The notes below the pieces were generated by a model. It did not search any database. It was not told where the DNA came from and saw only the letters and a program-made list of their open reading frames with translations. DNA of 64,000 bases from Nitrosarchaeum sp. GTDB taxonomy: Archaea; Thermoproteota; Nitrososphaeria; Nitrososphaerales; Nitrosopumilaceae. Shown piece after piece: positions 42,667 through 51,659 of the stretch. The DNA is taken from NCBI RefSeq assembly GCF_035968265.1, contig NZ_JAVYIM010000008.1, positions 1 through 64,000 on the forward strand. Direction: 5' to 3'. The position numbers and the translations under genes are program-made. Numbering within the stretch: the stretch's first letter is position 1; each line of letters starts with the position of its first letter.

Positions 42667-43881
42667 TTGGCTAGAACATCACTACAATGTAGAGAATGCA
42701 AAAAAGAATATGATGCTGCTTTCAAGTATATCTGCGATGATTGTTTTGGACCCCTAGATGTAAAATATAATTTTCCTGCAATTACAAAAAACACATTTAC
42801 AAATCGCGAGCATAACTATTGGAGATATTTTGAATTACTACCAATAGAAAACAAATCTAACATTATTAGTATTGGTGCAGGAATGACACCTCTTATCAAA
42901 GCTGACAATCTTGGAAAAAAATTAGGACTAAACAATCTTTACATTAAAAACGATTCTGTAAATCCAACATTTTCATTTAAAGACAGACCTGCGGGAGTTG
43001 CAATATCAAAAGCAAAGGAGTTAGGACTATCAGCTGTTGGATGTGCATCCACTGGCAATTTAGCATCTGCAACTGCAGCACATGCCGCAAAAGCTGGATT
43101 ACCATGCCATGTATTTGCACCAAGTAACATTGAGATGGCAAAAATTGCACAGGCATTATCTTATGGAGCAAATTACATTGCAGTAGATGGAACATATGAT
43201 GATGCAAATAGAATAGCTGCTCAAATTGGTGACAGCAAAGGAATAGGAATTGTAAACATTAACATGCGTTCTCACTATGTGGAAGGTTCCAAAACACTTG
43301 CATACGAAGTTGCAGAACAACTTGACTGGCAGGTTCCTGATCAACTCATAGTTCCAGTAGGAAGTGGTGCAATGCTAAATGCAATCTGCAAGGGATTTGA
43401 AGAATTACAGACAGTCTCATTGTTAAATAATGTATCAAATATGCACATGATTGCTGCACAACCACATGGATGTGCTCCTATTGTTAATGCATTTAAGAAA
43501 AACAGTAAAGAAGTGATTCCAGTTGAGAATCCTGATACCATTGCAAAGAGTTTGGCAATAGGTGATCCTGGAGATGGCCGATATGTTTTGAAACGATTAG
43601 TACAGTATCATGGATTTGCAGAAGAATGTAACAATAAGGAAATTTTAGATGCAATATTGCTTTTGGCAAGGACCGAAGGAATCTTTACAGAACCTGCAGG
43701 TGGTGTCTCTGTTGCTGTACTTCAAAAAATGATTGAGCAGGGAAAAATCGACAAAAATGATTCTGTAGTGTGTTATGTCACTGGAAATGGATTAAAAGCA
43801 ACTGAGGCAATAATGGAAGTCTTACAAAAACCAAAAGTAATGAAGGCAAACATTGCAGAAATATCGGCGGTAGTAAATTAA
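42667..43881 (+). CDS. thrC: Threonine synthase
   Basis: 404 residues, fold-type II PLP enzyme converting O-phosphohomoserine to threonine. An N-terminal zinc-ribbon-like module (Cys8, Cys11, Cys23, Cys26) precedes the catalytic core, as in the archaeal/plant type. The PLP lysine is Lys105 in NPTFSFKDRPAG. GCASTGNLASATAAHAA binds the cofactor phosphate region, and VPVGSGAMLNA the phosphate of PLP. TTG start with an upstream AAAGGAG. The following gene, a ubiquitin-like/E1 fusion, starts one base after its stop, which suggests a functional link. asd, two steps earlier, is at 6394. Confidence 0.93.
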   Translation: MARTSLQCRECKKEYDAAFKYICDDCFGPLDVKYNFPAITKNTFTNREHNYWRYFELLPIENKSNIISIGAGMTPLIKADNLGKKLGLNNLYIKNDSVNPTFSFKDRPAGVAISKAKELGLSAVGCASTGNLASATAAHAAKAGLPCHVFAPSNIEMAKIAQALSYGANYIAVDGTYDDANRIAAQIGDSKGIGIVNINMRSHYVEGSKTLAYEVAEQLDWQVPDQLIVPVGSGAMLNAICKGFEELQTVSLLNNVSNMHMIAAQPHGCAPIVNAFKKNSKEVIPVENPDTIAKSLAIGDPGDGRYVLKRLVQYHGFAEECNNKEILDAILLLARTEGIFTEPAGGVSVAVLQKMIEQGKIDKNDSVVCYVTGNGLKATEAIMEVLQKPKVMKANIAEISAVVN

Positions 43882-43882
43882 A

Positions 43883-45226
43883 ATGGCAAATATCACATTT
43901 ACAATTCCATCAGTGTTAAATCAAGGCGGTGGAGAGAGAAAGACAGAGATTTTAGCTGATTCTCTTACTGATGCATTTGTAAAGATATCTGAAATTATGG
44001 GTGATGATTTTAAGAGACGAGTTTTGGAAAGTGATGGAACTCCGCGCTCTTTGATTAATATCTACATTAACGGAAAGAATGCAAAATTTTCTGATGGGAT
44101 GAATACTGTTCTAAATAATGGAGATGAGGTGTATATTTTACCTGCAGTGGCTGGTGGTTCTGATGAATTATCTGCAAAAGAGCTGGATAGATTTTCAAGA
44201 CAGGTAATGCTTGAAGAGATTGGTTACACTGGACAGCTGAAATTAAAAAACTCCAAAGTATGTGTTGTAGGTGTAGGTGGATTAGGAAATCCAATCACAT
44301 CAAGACTAGCTGCAATGGGTATTGGTACTTTGAGAATTGTTGATAGAGATGTAATAGAATTATCTAATCTACATCGCCAAACTATGTTTGATGAATCTGA
44401 CGTTGGTCAAGTAAAAGTAGAAGTTGCAGCAAAGAAATTACAGAAATTAAATCCTGACTGTAAGATAGAATATTTGGCAGTCTCAGTAAATGATTACACT
44501 GCACTTGAAGTTGTAGAGGGTTGTGATGTTGTAATTGATGCACTTGATAGTGTTAATGCAAGATATGCTCTAAATAATGCATGTGTAAAATTTGGAATTC
44601 CATTTGTTACTGGTGCAGCAGTAGGAGTATCAGGGCAAGCATTTACAATTTTGCCAAAAGAGTCGGCATGTTACTATTGCATGTTTCCTGAGCTAAACGA
44701 AGATGCAATGCCGACTTGCAGCATTGAGGGAGTTCATCCATCTATACTTTCTATTGTTGGGGGAATCGAAGTATCAGAAGCTGTAAAAATTATTATTGGA
44801 AAAAAACCTAGTCTATCTCAAAGAATTCTTCACATTGATTTAGAGAATCTTGATTTTACAAGTACCAGAACATTTCGAGCTGAAGAATGTCCAATTTGTG
44901 GAACCGGAAAAATTACATCTGTGCCAAAACAAGAATTAATTCTAGAAGAACTATGCGGAAGAAATCGTGGAAAGCGAACTTATTCTATAACTCCTACTGA
45001 TACATTTGATATTGATACTGCTATAGTTTCTAACATTGCAAAAAAACAAGGATTTACAGTAGAAAATCTTGGTGACTTGGGGTTGTCATTGCGGACAAAT
45101 GATCTCTCTGTAAGTTTTATGAAAAAAGGCTCTGCAGTAATTGTTGGCTCAAAAGATGAAGATGATGCTATATCATTATACAAAAGTCTGCTTGGTAAGG
45201 AATTGAGTGCAAAAACTAGCCTATAA
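43883..45226 (+). CDS. Fusion of a ubiquitin-like (MoaD/SAMP) domain and an E1/MoeB-ThiF activating enzyme
   Basis: 447 residues in three parts. Residues 1-92 form a beta-grasp, MoaD/SAMP-like domain that ends in the di-glycine AVAGG (Gly91-Gly92). Residues ~95-355 are an E1-like adenylating domain: FSRQVMLEEIGYTGQ, Rossmann loop VCVVGVGGLGNP, DRDVIELSNLHRQTMF, IDALDSVNARYALN, the TCSIEGVHPS segment with the candidate catalytic Cys, and zinc Cys pairs CYYC and CPIC. A C-terminal domain of about 90 residues is of unknown type. Separate MoaD and MoeB proteins normally adenylate and thiocarboxylate the free C-terminal glycine. Here that glycine is internal, so processing or an altered role is implied. 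Confidence 0.88.
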   Translation: MANITFTIPSVLNQGGGERKTEILADSLTDAFVKISEIMGDDFKRRVLESDGTPRSLINIYINGKNAKFSDGMNTVLNNGDEVYILPAVAGGSDELSAKELDRFSRQVMLEEIGYTGQLKLKNSKVCVVGVGGLGNPITSRLAAMGIGTLRIVDRDVIELSNLHRQTMFDESDVGQVKVEVAAKKLQKLNPDCKIEYLAVSVNDYTALEVVEGCDVVIDALDSVNARYALNNACVKFGIPFVTGAAVGVSGQAFTILPKESACYYCMFPELNEDAMPTCSIEGVHPSILSIVGGIEVSEAVKIIIGKKPSLSQRILHIDLENLDFTSTRTFRAEECPICGTGKITSVPKQELILEELCGRNRGKRTYSITPTDTFDIDTAIVSNIAKKQGFTVENLGDLGLSLRTNDLSVSFMKKGSAVIVGSKDEDDAISLYKSLLGKELSAKTSL

Positions 45227-45374
45227 AAATTTCATAAATTATAGTAAAATGTTCTAAAATATAACGATCATATTATAGAAAAAAGATAAAAGTATAATTT
45301 TTATATCAAAAATATATAAGAATCTTTTAAAATCTAATATTTTAATAAAAAAATCTTAAAAAATTGTCTAATTG

Positions 45375-45389
45375 TGGACAATTCGTCCA
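45375..45389. promoter_or_regulatory. Inverted repeat overlapping the upstream promoter region of the S-layer gene
   Basis: TGGAC-AATTC-GTCCA (45375-45389) lies eight bases upstream of box A. It overlaps a second short palindrome, ATTGTGGACAAT (45371-45382). The dyad is GC-richer than its surroundings and stands where an archaeal activator could help TFB binding. Whether it is bound by anything is unknown. Confidence 0.45.
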
Positions 45390-45396
45390 TTAGCCT

Positions 45397-45404
45397 TATA
45401 TACA
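45397..45404 (+). promoter_or_regulatory. Box A (TATA) of the S-layer gene
   Basis: TTATATAC is placed 26-33 bases before the ATG at 45430, giving a predicted start site about five bases upstream of the start codon. The purine-rich AAAGAGAAAAACC between them may serve as initiator region. The abundant surface protein is expected to need a strong promoter. Confidence 0.65.
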
Positions 45405-45429
45405 AATTTTAAAGAGAAAAACCAATAAC

Positions 45430-48400
45430 ATGAATAACGAAATAGGACGAAAAATAACTAGTCTTACATTAATGACAATTATGTTAGCCGGTGGTTTGAC
45501 ATTTGCTGCTCCATCTATGATGCCAGTAGCACATGCCGCCAACGCTAACCTATTTGTTTCCGCAGAAAACTCGCAGTTCAATAACTACATGTCAGGACCT
45601 CAAGTAATTGAAGTTGTGATAATAGATTCTGATATCAATGATACTGATGAGGCAAAAGGTGAACCAGACATTACCGTAAACGGCAAGAAACTTAGAATGG
45701 TTCAAGCAGTAGACGGTAACTGGTATGGTTACTTTGCAGATAAGACAATGGCACAAACAGCAGACCAAACCGTTGTGGGTAAGACCACAGGTGAAGGTCT
45801 TGACTTTGGTACATTTTGTAGCTCAGCTACATTATTAGATCCATCAAACTTGAATGTAACCGTCTCCGAGACCGTAGGTATCGCAGTAGGTGCACAAGTG
45901 ACTGGTGGTACACAAGGTACAACATCTCCATTTACAGCATGTACAGGTTTCAATGCAACTGACACTCAAAATGTCATTCGTGAACAAAAGGCAGCTAATG
46001 GATTCCCAACATCAGCAAGAGTTGGGCAAATTGGTATTGATGCCGATGTTTGGCCATTTATACAACTCTATACTCTAAGTGCAGGTGGAAACGTTGTAAT
46101 TCAATATAACAAAGGTGGTGGTGTTCAAACAACAACACTTACTTTTGATACAGTTGACCAATTTTCCAGTGTATCTTTAGATAGAACAGCTTATCCGCGA
46201 ACATCTCAGGTTCATACAACGATTACAGATCTATGGTTAAACGTTGACCCAACTGATGAAGACTCTTGGACATTTGGTACAAACAGTACAAACTCTGAAA
46301 AGGGTACATACTACCAAGTATTCAATGAAAATGGCGATTCAGATGGTGATCAACAAGCACTTGGTGTGATTAACATTGACTCAGTCTTAGGTGCCCTCAT
46401 GTGTGAGGATAACTGTAGATTGTTAGTTAATACTAACACACAAGGTGCTACTAACCCAGTATTAACTCTCCAAGATAACGGTGATAGTGTCTTAAACAAT
46501 ACTAGCGCTGGAATCACAGCAGATGCAAATCTAGCTAGTGAGTTCCATTTGAACAATACACTTGCTCAAGCAGGTGGTCCAGCACACGGATTCTTAGGAG
46601 AAAATACAGTACCAGTAACAATTACTGAACAAGGACCAAACAGCGGTATATTTGGTACATATGATGAATCAGATACCTCTGTTTTGAAAATCACTAGCAA
46701 TGCAGCAAGGGGAACCTCTGCAACTATTGATTACAATGCGTCCCCAGTAACAGTTCTTGTAGGATTTGGCTTTGCAACAGTTGATATACAGCCAACAGAT
46801 GCCGAATGGACCTCTGGTGAAGAGATTCCAGTAGTCATCGTTGACAGTGATGCCAACAAAAACAGTAGATCTGATGAAGACTTAGACTTGTTTAACACAG
46901 ATGTGGCATTGATCCCATCACTTCAAACTGGTGATCCATTCACATTAGGTGAAGCAGGTTTAACCGCTCCAAAAGCTACTTGGTTTGCTTTCACTTCTAT
47001 CAACTCAACAATTGCACCATCTGGTTCTAACGGAACTGAATCAACTATTACAGTTGATAAATTCAGCGAACGAGCAATTATAACGCCAGTTAAAACCAGT
47101 AACCAAGCAAGCGTTACTGCAAGTAACTCTCTTGTAATTGATCTTAGAACAACCGTTGATGAACTTAGAAAGACAATCAGAAATCCAGAAGGAGGTTCAT
47201 TCCATGGTTTCAACTTCCTTAACTTAGATGTTAGAAGCTTGAACACCACAGGTACCTTCGATGTTTATCTATTGAACAGTACTGACAACATCTTAAAAGC
47301 AGATGGTAACCTTACCAGCTCCCAAATTGGTGCTTTGAAAATAGGTAGTGCTGTTGGCTCACAAAGCTTCACATTACTCAATGCAACCGCCCTTAACACT
47401 CAACTATTTGATACAACTAACACATTATCAACTAATAAAGTTGGTTTATTGATAGTACACAGTGTAATAGGTGCTGGAAATGTTATCCCAGGAACTGATG
47501 CAATTGTAGCAGACTTCTTCTCCTTTGGATTCATAAATGATGGATTAGCAGCTGGAGACAGAGTAGCTAATCAGATTATAAGAATTGAAGCAGAAGAATC
47601 TGGTGATAATACATCTACCTTCGAAGGTAGTTTGGAATTTGTCATGATTAATCAGCTAAATATACTTGATCGTACCACTTACACAGGTTTATCTACAATT
47701 GCCGATGATCCAAACTTCATCGTCATTGAAGATCTAACTGATGAAGATTCACCTAGAGTCAACTATAATGACTTGGGTGCAGATGGTGTTACAACTCAAG
47801 TTGCTGATCAACAGGCAGCTCCAAGTCACTCAGGTGTTGTATCTTTGAATGCAGAGTCATACAAGAATGCTGACACAGTTATGATTACACTACAAGACTT
47901 AGATCTTAACGTCGATTCTGACCTAGTTGATATCTATACTACTATTACCGACGGAGGTAGTTTACGTGATGTTGTTGGAAACAACTCTACATCAATAGCA
48001 CTATCTACCGGAGATGATCTTGGTAGATTATTAGATGTCACTTTCGATGATCAAAAATGGACTACACCAACAAACGCTTGTGCGACATCATTGTCAAACG
48101 CAGGTGTAACAGATACAGGATTAGGTGCAACCGGATTTACTCTGATTGAAACTGGACCTGAAACTGGTATATTTACTGGTGATTTCCAAATTCCAGGAGC
48201 ATGGTGCAGAGCAGATGCAACAACATCTGAATCTGTCACAGGTAATGATATTGAAGTCAATTATGTTGACTTTAGAGATGCATCTGGTGAAGTCATTGAA
48301 GTAGGTGATGGTGCAGGCGTTCGCGCTAACACTGGATCCGTCAGTCTCGATCGAACCGTTTACCCAGTACCATTTGGAGTCACAGGTGACTTTGGTACTA

Positions 48401-50547
48401 GTACAAATACAGCCCCAGATGGAAGAGCCTTATTCCCAATCCATCAAACTGGAATGAATACAGCTGGAACAACACGTTCTAGCTCAGGACTTCAATCTGG
48501 TGAGTTTATTGGTAACGGAGATCTAACAATTCACGTCAGAGTTAATGATCCAGACTTTAATACATCTGCAACCGGTGAAGATATTATTGGAACAAACGCT
48601 ACCGGCACAACAACCGTAGTAGGACCTGTTAAGATCTCTGTATTAAGAGGTTCTTCAGCAGTAGTACTTGGTTATGCTGGTGGTCCAGATGCATTAGGTG
48701 GTACAATTGATACCAATAATGCTCTGCTCAATAGTACCAGACAATTTGGTCCAATGGGCGAAATTGCACCAGATGCAGGAATATTTGAATCTGATATAAT
48801 CATTAGATATACCGATGGTCCAGCAAGTACTGCTTGTCCAAGCACAACATCTGCATGGACAAACATCCTTGATGATGCTGGTACAACAGAAACAGACAGA
48901 TTTGATATTGCCGCAACCAGTGGTGATTACTGTATCTTACAAGGAGATATTCTCCAAGTAGAGTACACTGATCCAGCTGATGCATCAGGTGATGTCAACA
49001 CTGTAACTGATTCTGCTACCTTTGACCTAAGAAACGGTGTATTGCAATCTGACAAATCAGTGTATATTATTGGATCCGACATGATCTTGACCCTCATTGA
49101 GCCAGACTTCGATTTGGACAATGACCAGGCTGAGACATATGACTTGGACTTAATTGAATGGGACTCTGATGCCGCAACCGTCACCATGGGTGACGCTGAT
49201 GGCCAAGGAGCCAACTTCGACCCAGAACCATCTAACTTTAGAGAAACAGGTGACAGCACTGGAATCTTCCAGATTGTCGTCGAAATTCCTTCAGCATTAG
49301 ATGGTGATAACCTAGAAAGAGGAGAAGAAATTGTCCTCGAGTACAGCGATTGGGGTCCATCCGGATCTGACTTTGTAGGTGACGAAGATGAAGATGTCAA
49401 CTTGACACTCTTTACTTCAAACTTCGGAGCAACTGTAGAGCTTGACCAAAAAGTTTACACATGGACTGATAAAGTATACATTACTATCGTAGCCCCAGAT
49501 CACAACTTTGACAGCAACCTAGTCGATGAGATTGGTGACTCTGATTCTGACCCAATAAAGGTCTCAACTAGAGGTAACAAACTCAACAACTACAAACTAG
49601 TCGAAACTGGTACTGACACAGGCATTTTCACTGGTGAGGTAATTCTTACCGGCTTTACACATAATGCTGATGGCGATACCACAACTGGTACTAACGGTAA
49701 TGATGTAACAACCACTTCTCCTTCTGGCAGTGGTCCAACAGATGGACTATTGTCAGCTGATGATGATGACGGCATAACTGTCTCCTTTGAATTCTCAGAG
49801 GATGAAACTATTGTCGGTTCAGCATTAATCAGATGGAATATTGGTGAGGTTCAGTGGCTTGAAGCAAGCTACCCAGCAAGCGGTACAGGTGTTGTAAGAG
49901 TAATTGATCCAGATATGAACTTAAACCCAGAAGCAGTTGATAATTTCAACGCTGATGTGTGGTCTGACTCCGATGCCGGAGGTATTGATCTAACTGTAAC
50001 TGAGACTAATGAGGCAACCGGAATATTCGAAGGCACTGTGTTCTTCACAACTGTCGACGAATCATCTGGTCACAGACTCAGAGTCGCAGAAGGTGACACT
50101 GTCACTGCAGAGTATTCAGACAATACATTACCTAATCCATACACAACAGCAGATGAACTTGATATTACTGCCACTTCGCTAATCGGTACGGTTGTACCAC
50201 CTCTTGAGAGAGCACCAGCTGCTAACTTGAGAGTTGTTGACGCATTCGGTAACAGCTTAAGCACTGTTAACGTTGATCAACAGGTGCAAATAACTGCCGA
50301 CCTAGCAAATGGTCAGGATAGAGAGCAAGCATTTGCCTACTTGGTACAGATTCAGGATGGTAACGGTGTTACAGTCTCACTAGCATGGATTACAGGTTCA
50401 TTATCCGCTGGTCAATCATTCAGCCCTGCTTTATCATGGATCCCAACTGACGCTGGCACTTATACTGCCACTGCATTTGTCTGGGAATCTGTTGATAATC
50501 CAACGGCATTATCACCACCAGTAACTACGACAATAATCGTACAGTAA
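45430..50547 (+). CDS. Major S-layer protein (Nitrosopumilus type)
   Basis: 1705 residues. A signal peptide (SLTLMTIMLAGGLTFAAPSM, cleavage near AHAAN) is followed by a Thr/Ser/Asp/Asn-rich, very acidic, lysine-poor protein. At least six Ig-like units recur, each with VxLDxxxY, an Asp-rich D-x-D-x-N loop and the closing ETGxxTGIF motif (SGIFGTYDE, TGIFTGDFQ, TGIFQIVVE, TGIFTGEVI, TGIFEGTVF). Length, N-terminus and repeats agree with the known N. maritimus S-layer protein, which builds a hexagonal lattice thought to attract ammonium. No C-terminal membrane anchor is present. Codon use is richer in G+C than the neighbours, as expected for a highly expressed gene. A poly-T terminator follows. 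Confidence 0.93.
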   Translation: MNNEIGRKITSLTLMTIMLAGGLTFAAPSMMPVAHAANANLFVSAENSQFNNYMSGPQVIEVVIIDSDINDTDEAKGEPDITVNGKKLRMVQAVDGNWYGYFADKTMAQTADQTVVGKTTGEGLDFGTFCSSATLLDPSNLNVTVSETVGIAVGAQVTGGTQGTTSPFTACTGFNATDTQNVIREQKAANGFPTSARVGQIGIDADVWPFIQLYTLSAGGNVVIQYNKGGGVQTTTLTFDTVDQFSSVSLDRTAYPRTSQVHTTITDLWLNVDPTDEDSWTFGTNSTNSEKGTYYQVFNENGDSDGDQQALGVINIDSVLGALMCEDNCRLLVNTNTQGATNPVLTLQDNGDSVLNNTSAGITADANLASEFHLNNTLAQAGGPAHGFLGENTVPVTITEQGPNSGIFGTYDESDTSVLKITSNAARGTSATIDYNASPVTVLVGFGFATVDIQPTDAEWTSGEEIPVVIVDSDANKNSRSDEDLDLFNTDVALIPSLQTGDPFTLGEAGLTAPKATWFAFTSINSTIAPSGSNGTESTITVDKFSERAIITPVKTSNQASVTASNSLVIDLRTTVDELRKTIRNPEGGSFHGFNFLNLDVRSLNTTGTFDVYLLNSTDNILKADGNLTSSQIGALKIGSAVGSQSFTLLNATALNTQLFDTTNTLSTNKVGLLIVHSVIGAGNVIPGTDAIVADFFSFGFINDGLAAGDRVANQIIRIEAEESGDNTSTFEGSLEFVMINQLNILDRTTYTGLSTIADDPNFIVIEDLTDEDSPRVNYNDLGADGVTTQVADQQAAPSHSGVVSLNAESYKNADTVMITLQDLDLNVDSDLVDIYTTITDGGSLRDVVGNNSTSIALSTGDDLGRLLDVTFDDQKWTTPTNACATSLSNAGVTDTGLGATGFTLIETGPETGIFTGDFQIPGAWCRADATTSESVTGNDIEVNYVDFRDASGEVIEVGDGAGVRANTGSVSLDRTVYPVPFGVTGDFGTSTNTAPDGRALFPIHQTGMNTAGTTRSSSGLQSGEFIGNGDLTIHVRVNDPDFNTSATGEDIIGTNATGTTTVVGPVKISVLRGSSAVVLGYAGGPDALGGTIDTNNALLNSTRQFGPMGEIAPDAGIFESDIIIRYTDGPASTACPSTTSAWTNILDDAGTTETDRFDIAATSGDYCILQGDILQVEYTDPADASGDVNTVTDSATFDLRNGVLQSDKSVYIIGSDMILTLIEPDFDLDNDQAETYDLDLIEWDSDAATVTMGDADGQGANFDPEPSNFRETGDSTGIFQIVVEIPSALDGDNLERGEEIVLEYSDWGPSGSDFVGDEDEDVNLTLFTSNFGATVELDQKVYTWTDKVYITIVAPDHNFDSNLVDEIGDSDSDPIKVSTRGNKLNNYKLVETGTDTGIFTGEVILTGFTHNADGDTTTGTNGNDVTTTSPSGSGPTDGLLSADDDDGITVSFEFSEDETIVGSALIRWNIGEVQWLEASYPASGTGVVRVIDPDMNLNPEAVDNFNADVWSDSDAGGIDLTVTETNEATGIFEGTVFFTTVDESSGHRLRVAEGDTVTAEYSDNTLPNPYTTADELDITATSLIGTVVPPLERAPAANLRVVDAFGNSLSTVNVDQQVQITADLANGQDREQAFAYLVQIQDGNGVTVSLAWITGSLSAGQSFSPALSWIPTDAGTYTATAFVWESVDNPTALSPPVTTTIIVQ

Positions 50548-50561
50548 GAAACTAGTTCACA

Positions 50562-50583
50562 TTTTCCTTTTTTTCTTTTTTTT
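50562..50583 (+). terminator. Poly-T terminator after the S-layer gene
   Basis: A run of 22 bases that is T except for three C residues begins 14 bases after the S-layer stop. Archaeal polymerases terminate on such coding-strand T tracts without a hairpin. It would separate the S-layer message from the two downstream surface-protein genes. Confidence 0.75.
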
Positions 50584-50656
50584 GAATCGACACTTAACGT
50601 AAGTTATAGATAATTCCAGAAGCAATATCTAGGAGATATTATCCAATTATTTTAAA

Positions 50657-51625
50657 TTGAAATCACACATTTTGTTATTATCTTTTATTTTATTATTGAT
50701 TATTCCTGTTAATAATGCATATTCTGAATTAAAATTATTTACAACCAATCAAGTATACTCAGAAGGAGAGCCTCTTTTTGTGTATGGCAATGGCAAACCA
50801 AATGAAACTTTGATAATTAGATTATTTTCCCCCGATGATACTATCGTAGGATTTGATCAATTAACTACTGCTGATGACGGCTCTTTTAATCATGTGTTAC
50901 TGATATGGCCTAAACCGACTTCTAGCTTTCCATTTGGTACATATACTATAGAGGCAATTAGTACTGAGCAAAATGGACTTTCTCAAAAACTAGATGTAAA
51001 ATTTACATCTACAACAGATCTGATGGAAATACCAATAGAGCGACATGTACTTACATCGGTATTTGCTCCAGAAACTGCAGCAATTAACAATCCGTTTAGA
51101 ATATTTGTACAAACTACAAGTGATGGTTTGTTAATCGGTGATGACCCAAAAGAATTACTTCAAACAACTCATATTCATTTACCTTCAGGAAAGGTAGAAA
51201 CAATATCAAACGCATTTTCAACACTTCATCAGGGATTGTACTATCTAGATTATACTCCAAAAGAAGAAGGCACGTATGTTTTTCATGTGGTGTCATTTAA
51301 TCAAGGAACAATATCTCATGCTTCTGTTGCAACCAATGTTCTAAGTCAGGATCTTGGTGGAATCTCAAATCAAATTATAGAACTAAATTCAGTTTTAAAA
51401 GAAACATCTGATGAACTAGACATATTAAAATCAGAAATTGAAGGATTTGGCTCTACCTTGGAGGGTGCTAGTACAAATATTGATGCAAGTGTGACATCAG
51501 TATCAAATTCTGTATCTAACATTGAAGAGGCATCATCTCAGCTAAACTCTTTATTTTTTCCAATTGTAGCATCAATTGGAATCATTGTAGCACTGCAAAT
51601 TGCAATACTTGCCAGAAGAAGATAG
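50657..51625 (+). CDS. Secreted, C-terminally membrane-anchored protein of unknown function
   Basis: 322 residues. Signal peptide LLLSFILLLIIPVNNAYS; two beta-sandwich domains (KLFTTNQVYSEGEPLFVYGN, about 25-110, and 130-230); a helical stalk predicted as a coiled coil (IIELNSVLKETSDELDILKS, about 235-285); and a C-terminal helix PIVASIGIIVALQIAILARRR that anchors it with the basic end inside. The first domain resembles the macroglobulin-type MG2 fold (YGNGKPNETLIIRLFSP). The stalk plus anchor suits an S-layer-supporting protein. TTG start. The following protease gene begins within 35 bases. Confidence 0.75.
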   Translation: MKSHILLLSFILLLIIPVNNAYSELKLFTTNQVYSEGEPLFVYGNGKPNETLIIRLFSPDDTIVGFDQLTTADDGSFNHVLLIWPKPTSSFPFGTYTIEAISTEQNGLSQKLDVKFTSTTDLMEIPIERHVLTSVFAPETAAINNPFRIFVQTTSDGLLIGDDPKELLQTTHIHLPSGKVETISNAFSTLHQGLYYLDYTPKEEGTYVFHVVSFNQGTISHASVATNVLSQDLGGISNQIIELNSVLKETSDELDILKSEIEGFGSTLEGASTNIDASVTSVSNSVSNIEEASSQLNSLFFPIVASIGIIVALQIAILARRR

Positions 51626-51659
51626 TTATAATAATGCAAGAAAGAAAAAATTCATCATA

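Noticed and set aside
45729-50264. Several long minus-strand reading frames inside the S-layer gene
   Set aside because: They are mirror frames produced by the Asp/Thr/Ser-rich codon usage of the real gene and contain no family motif.
51600-51659. Upstream extension of the subtilase to a TTG inside the preceding gene
   Set aside because: It would put a charged segment before the signal peptide; the ATG at 51660 gives a standard secretion signal.
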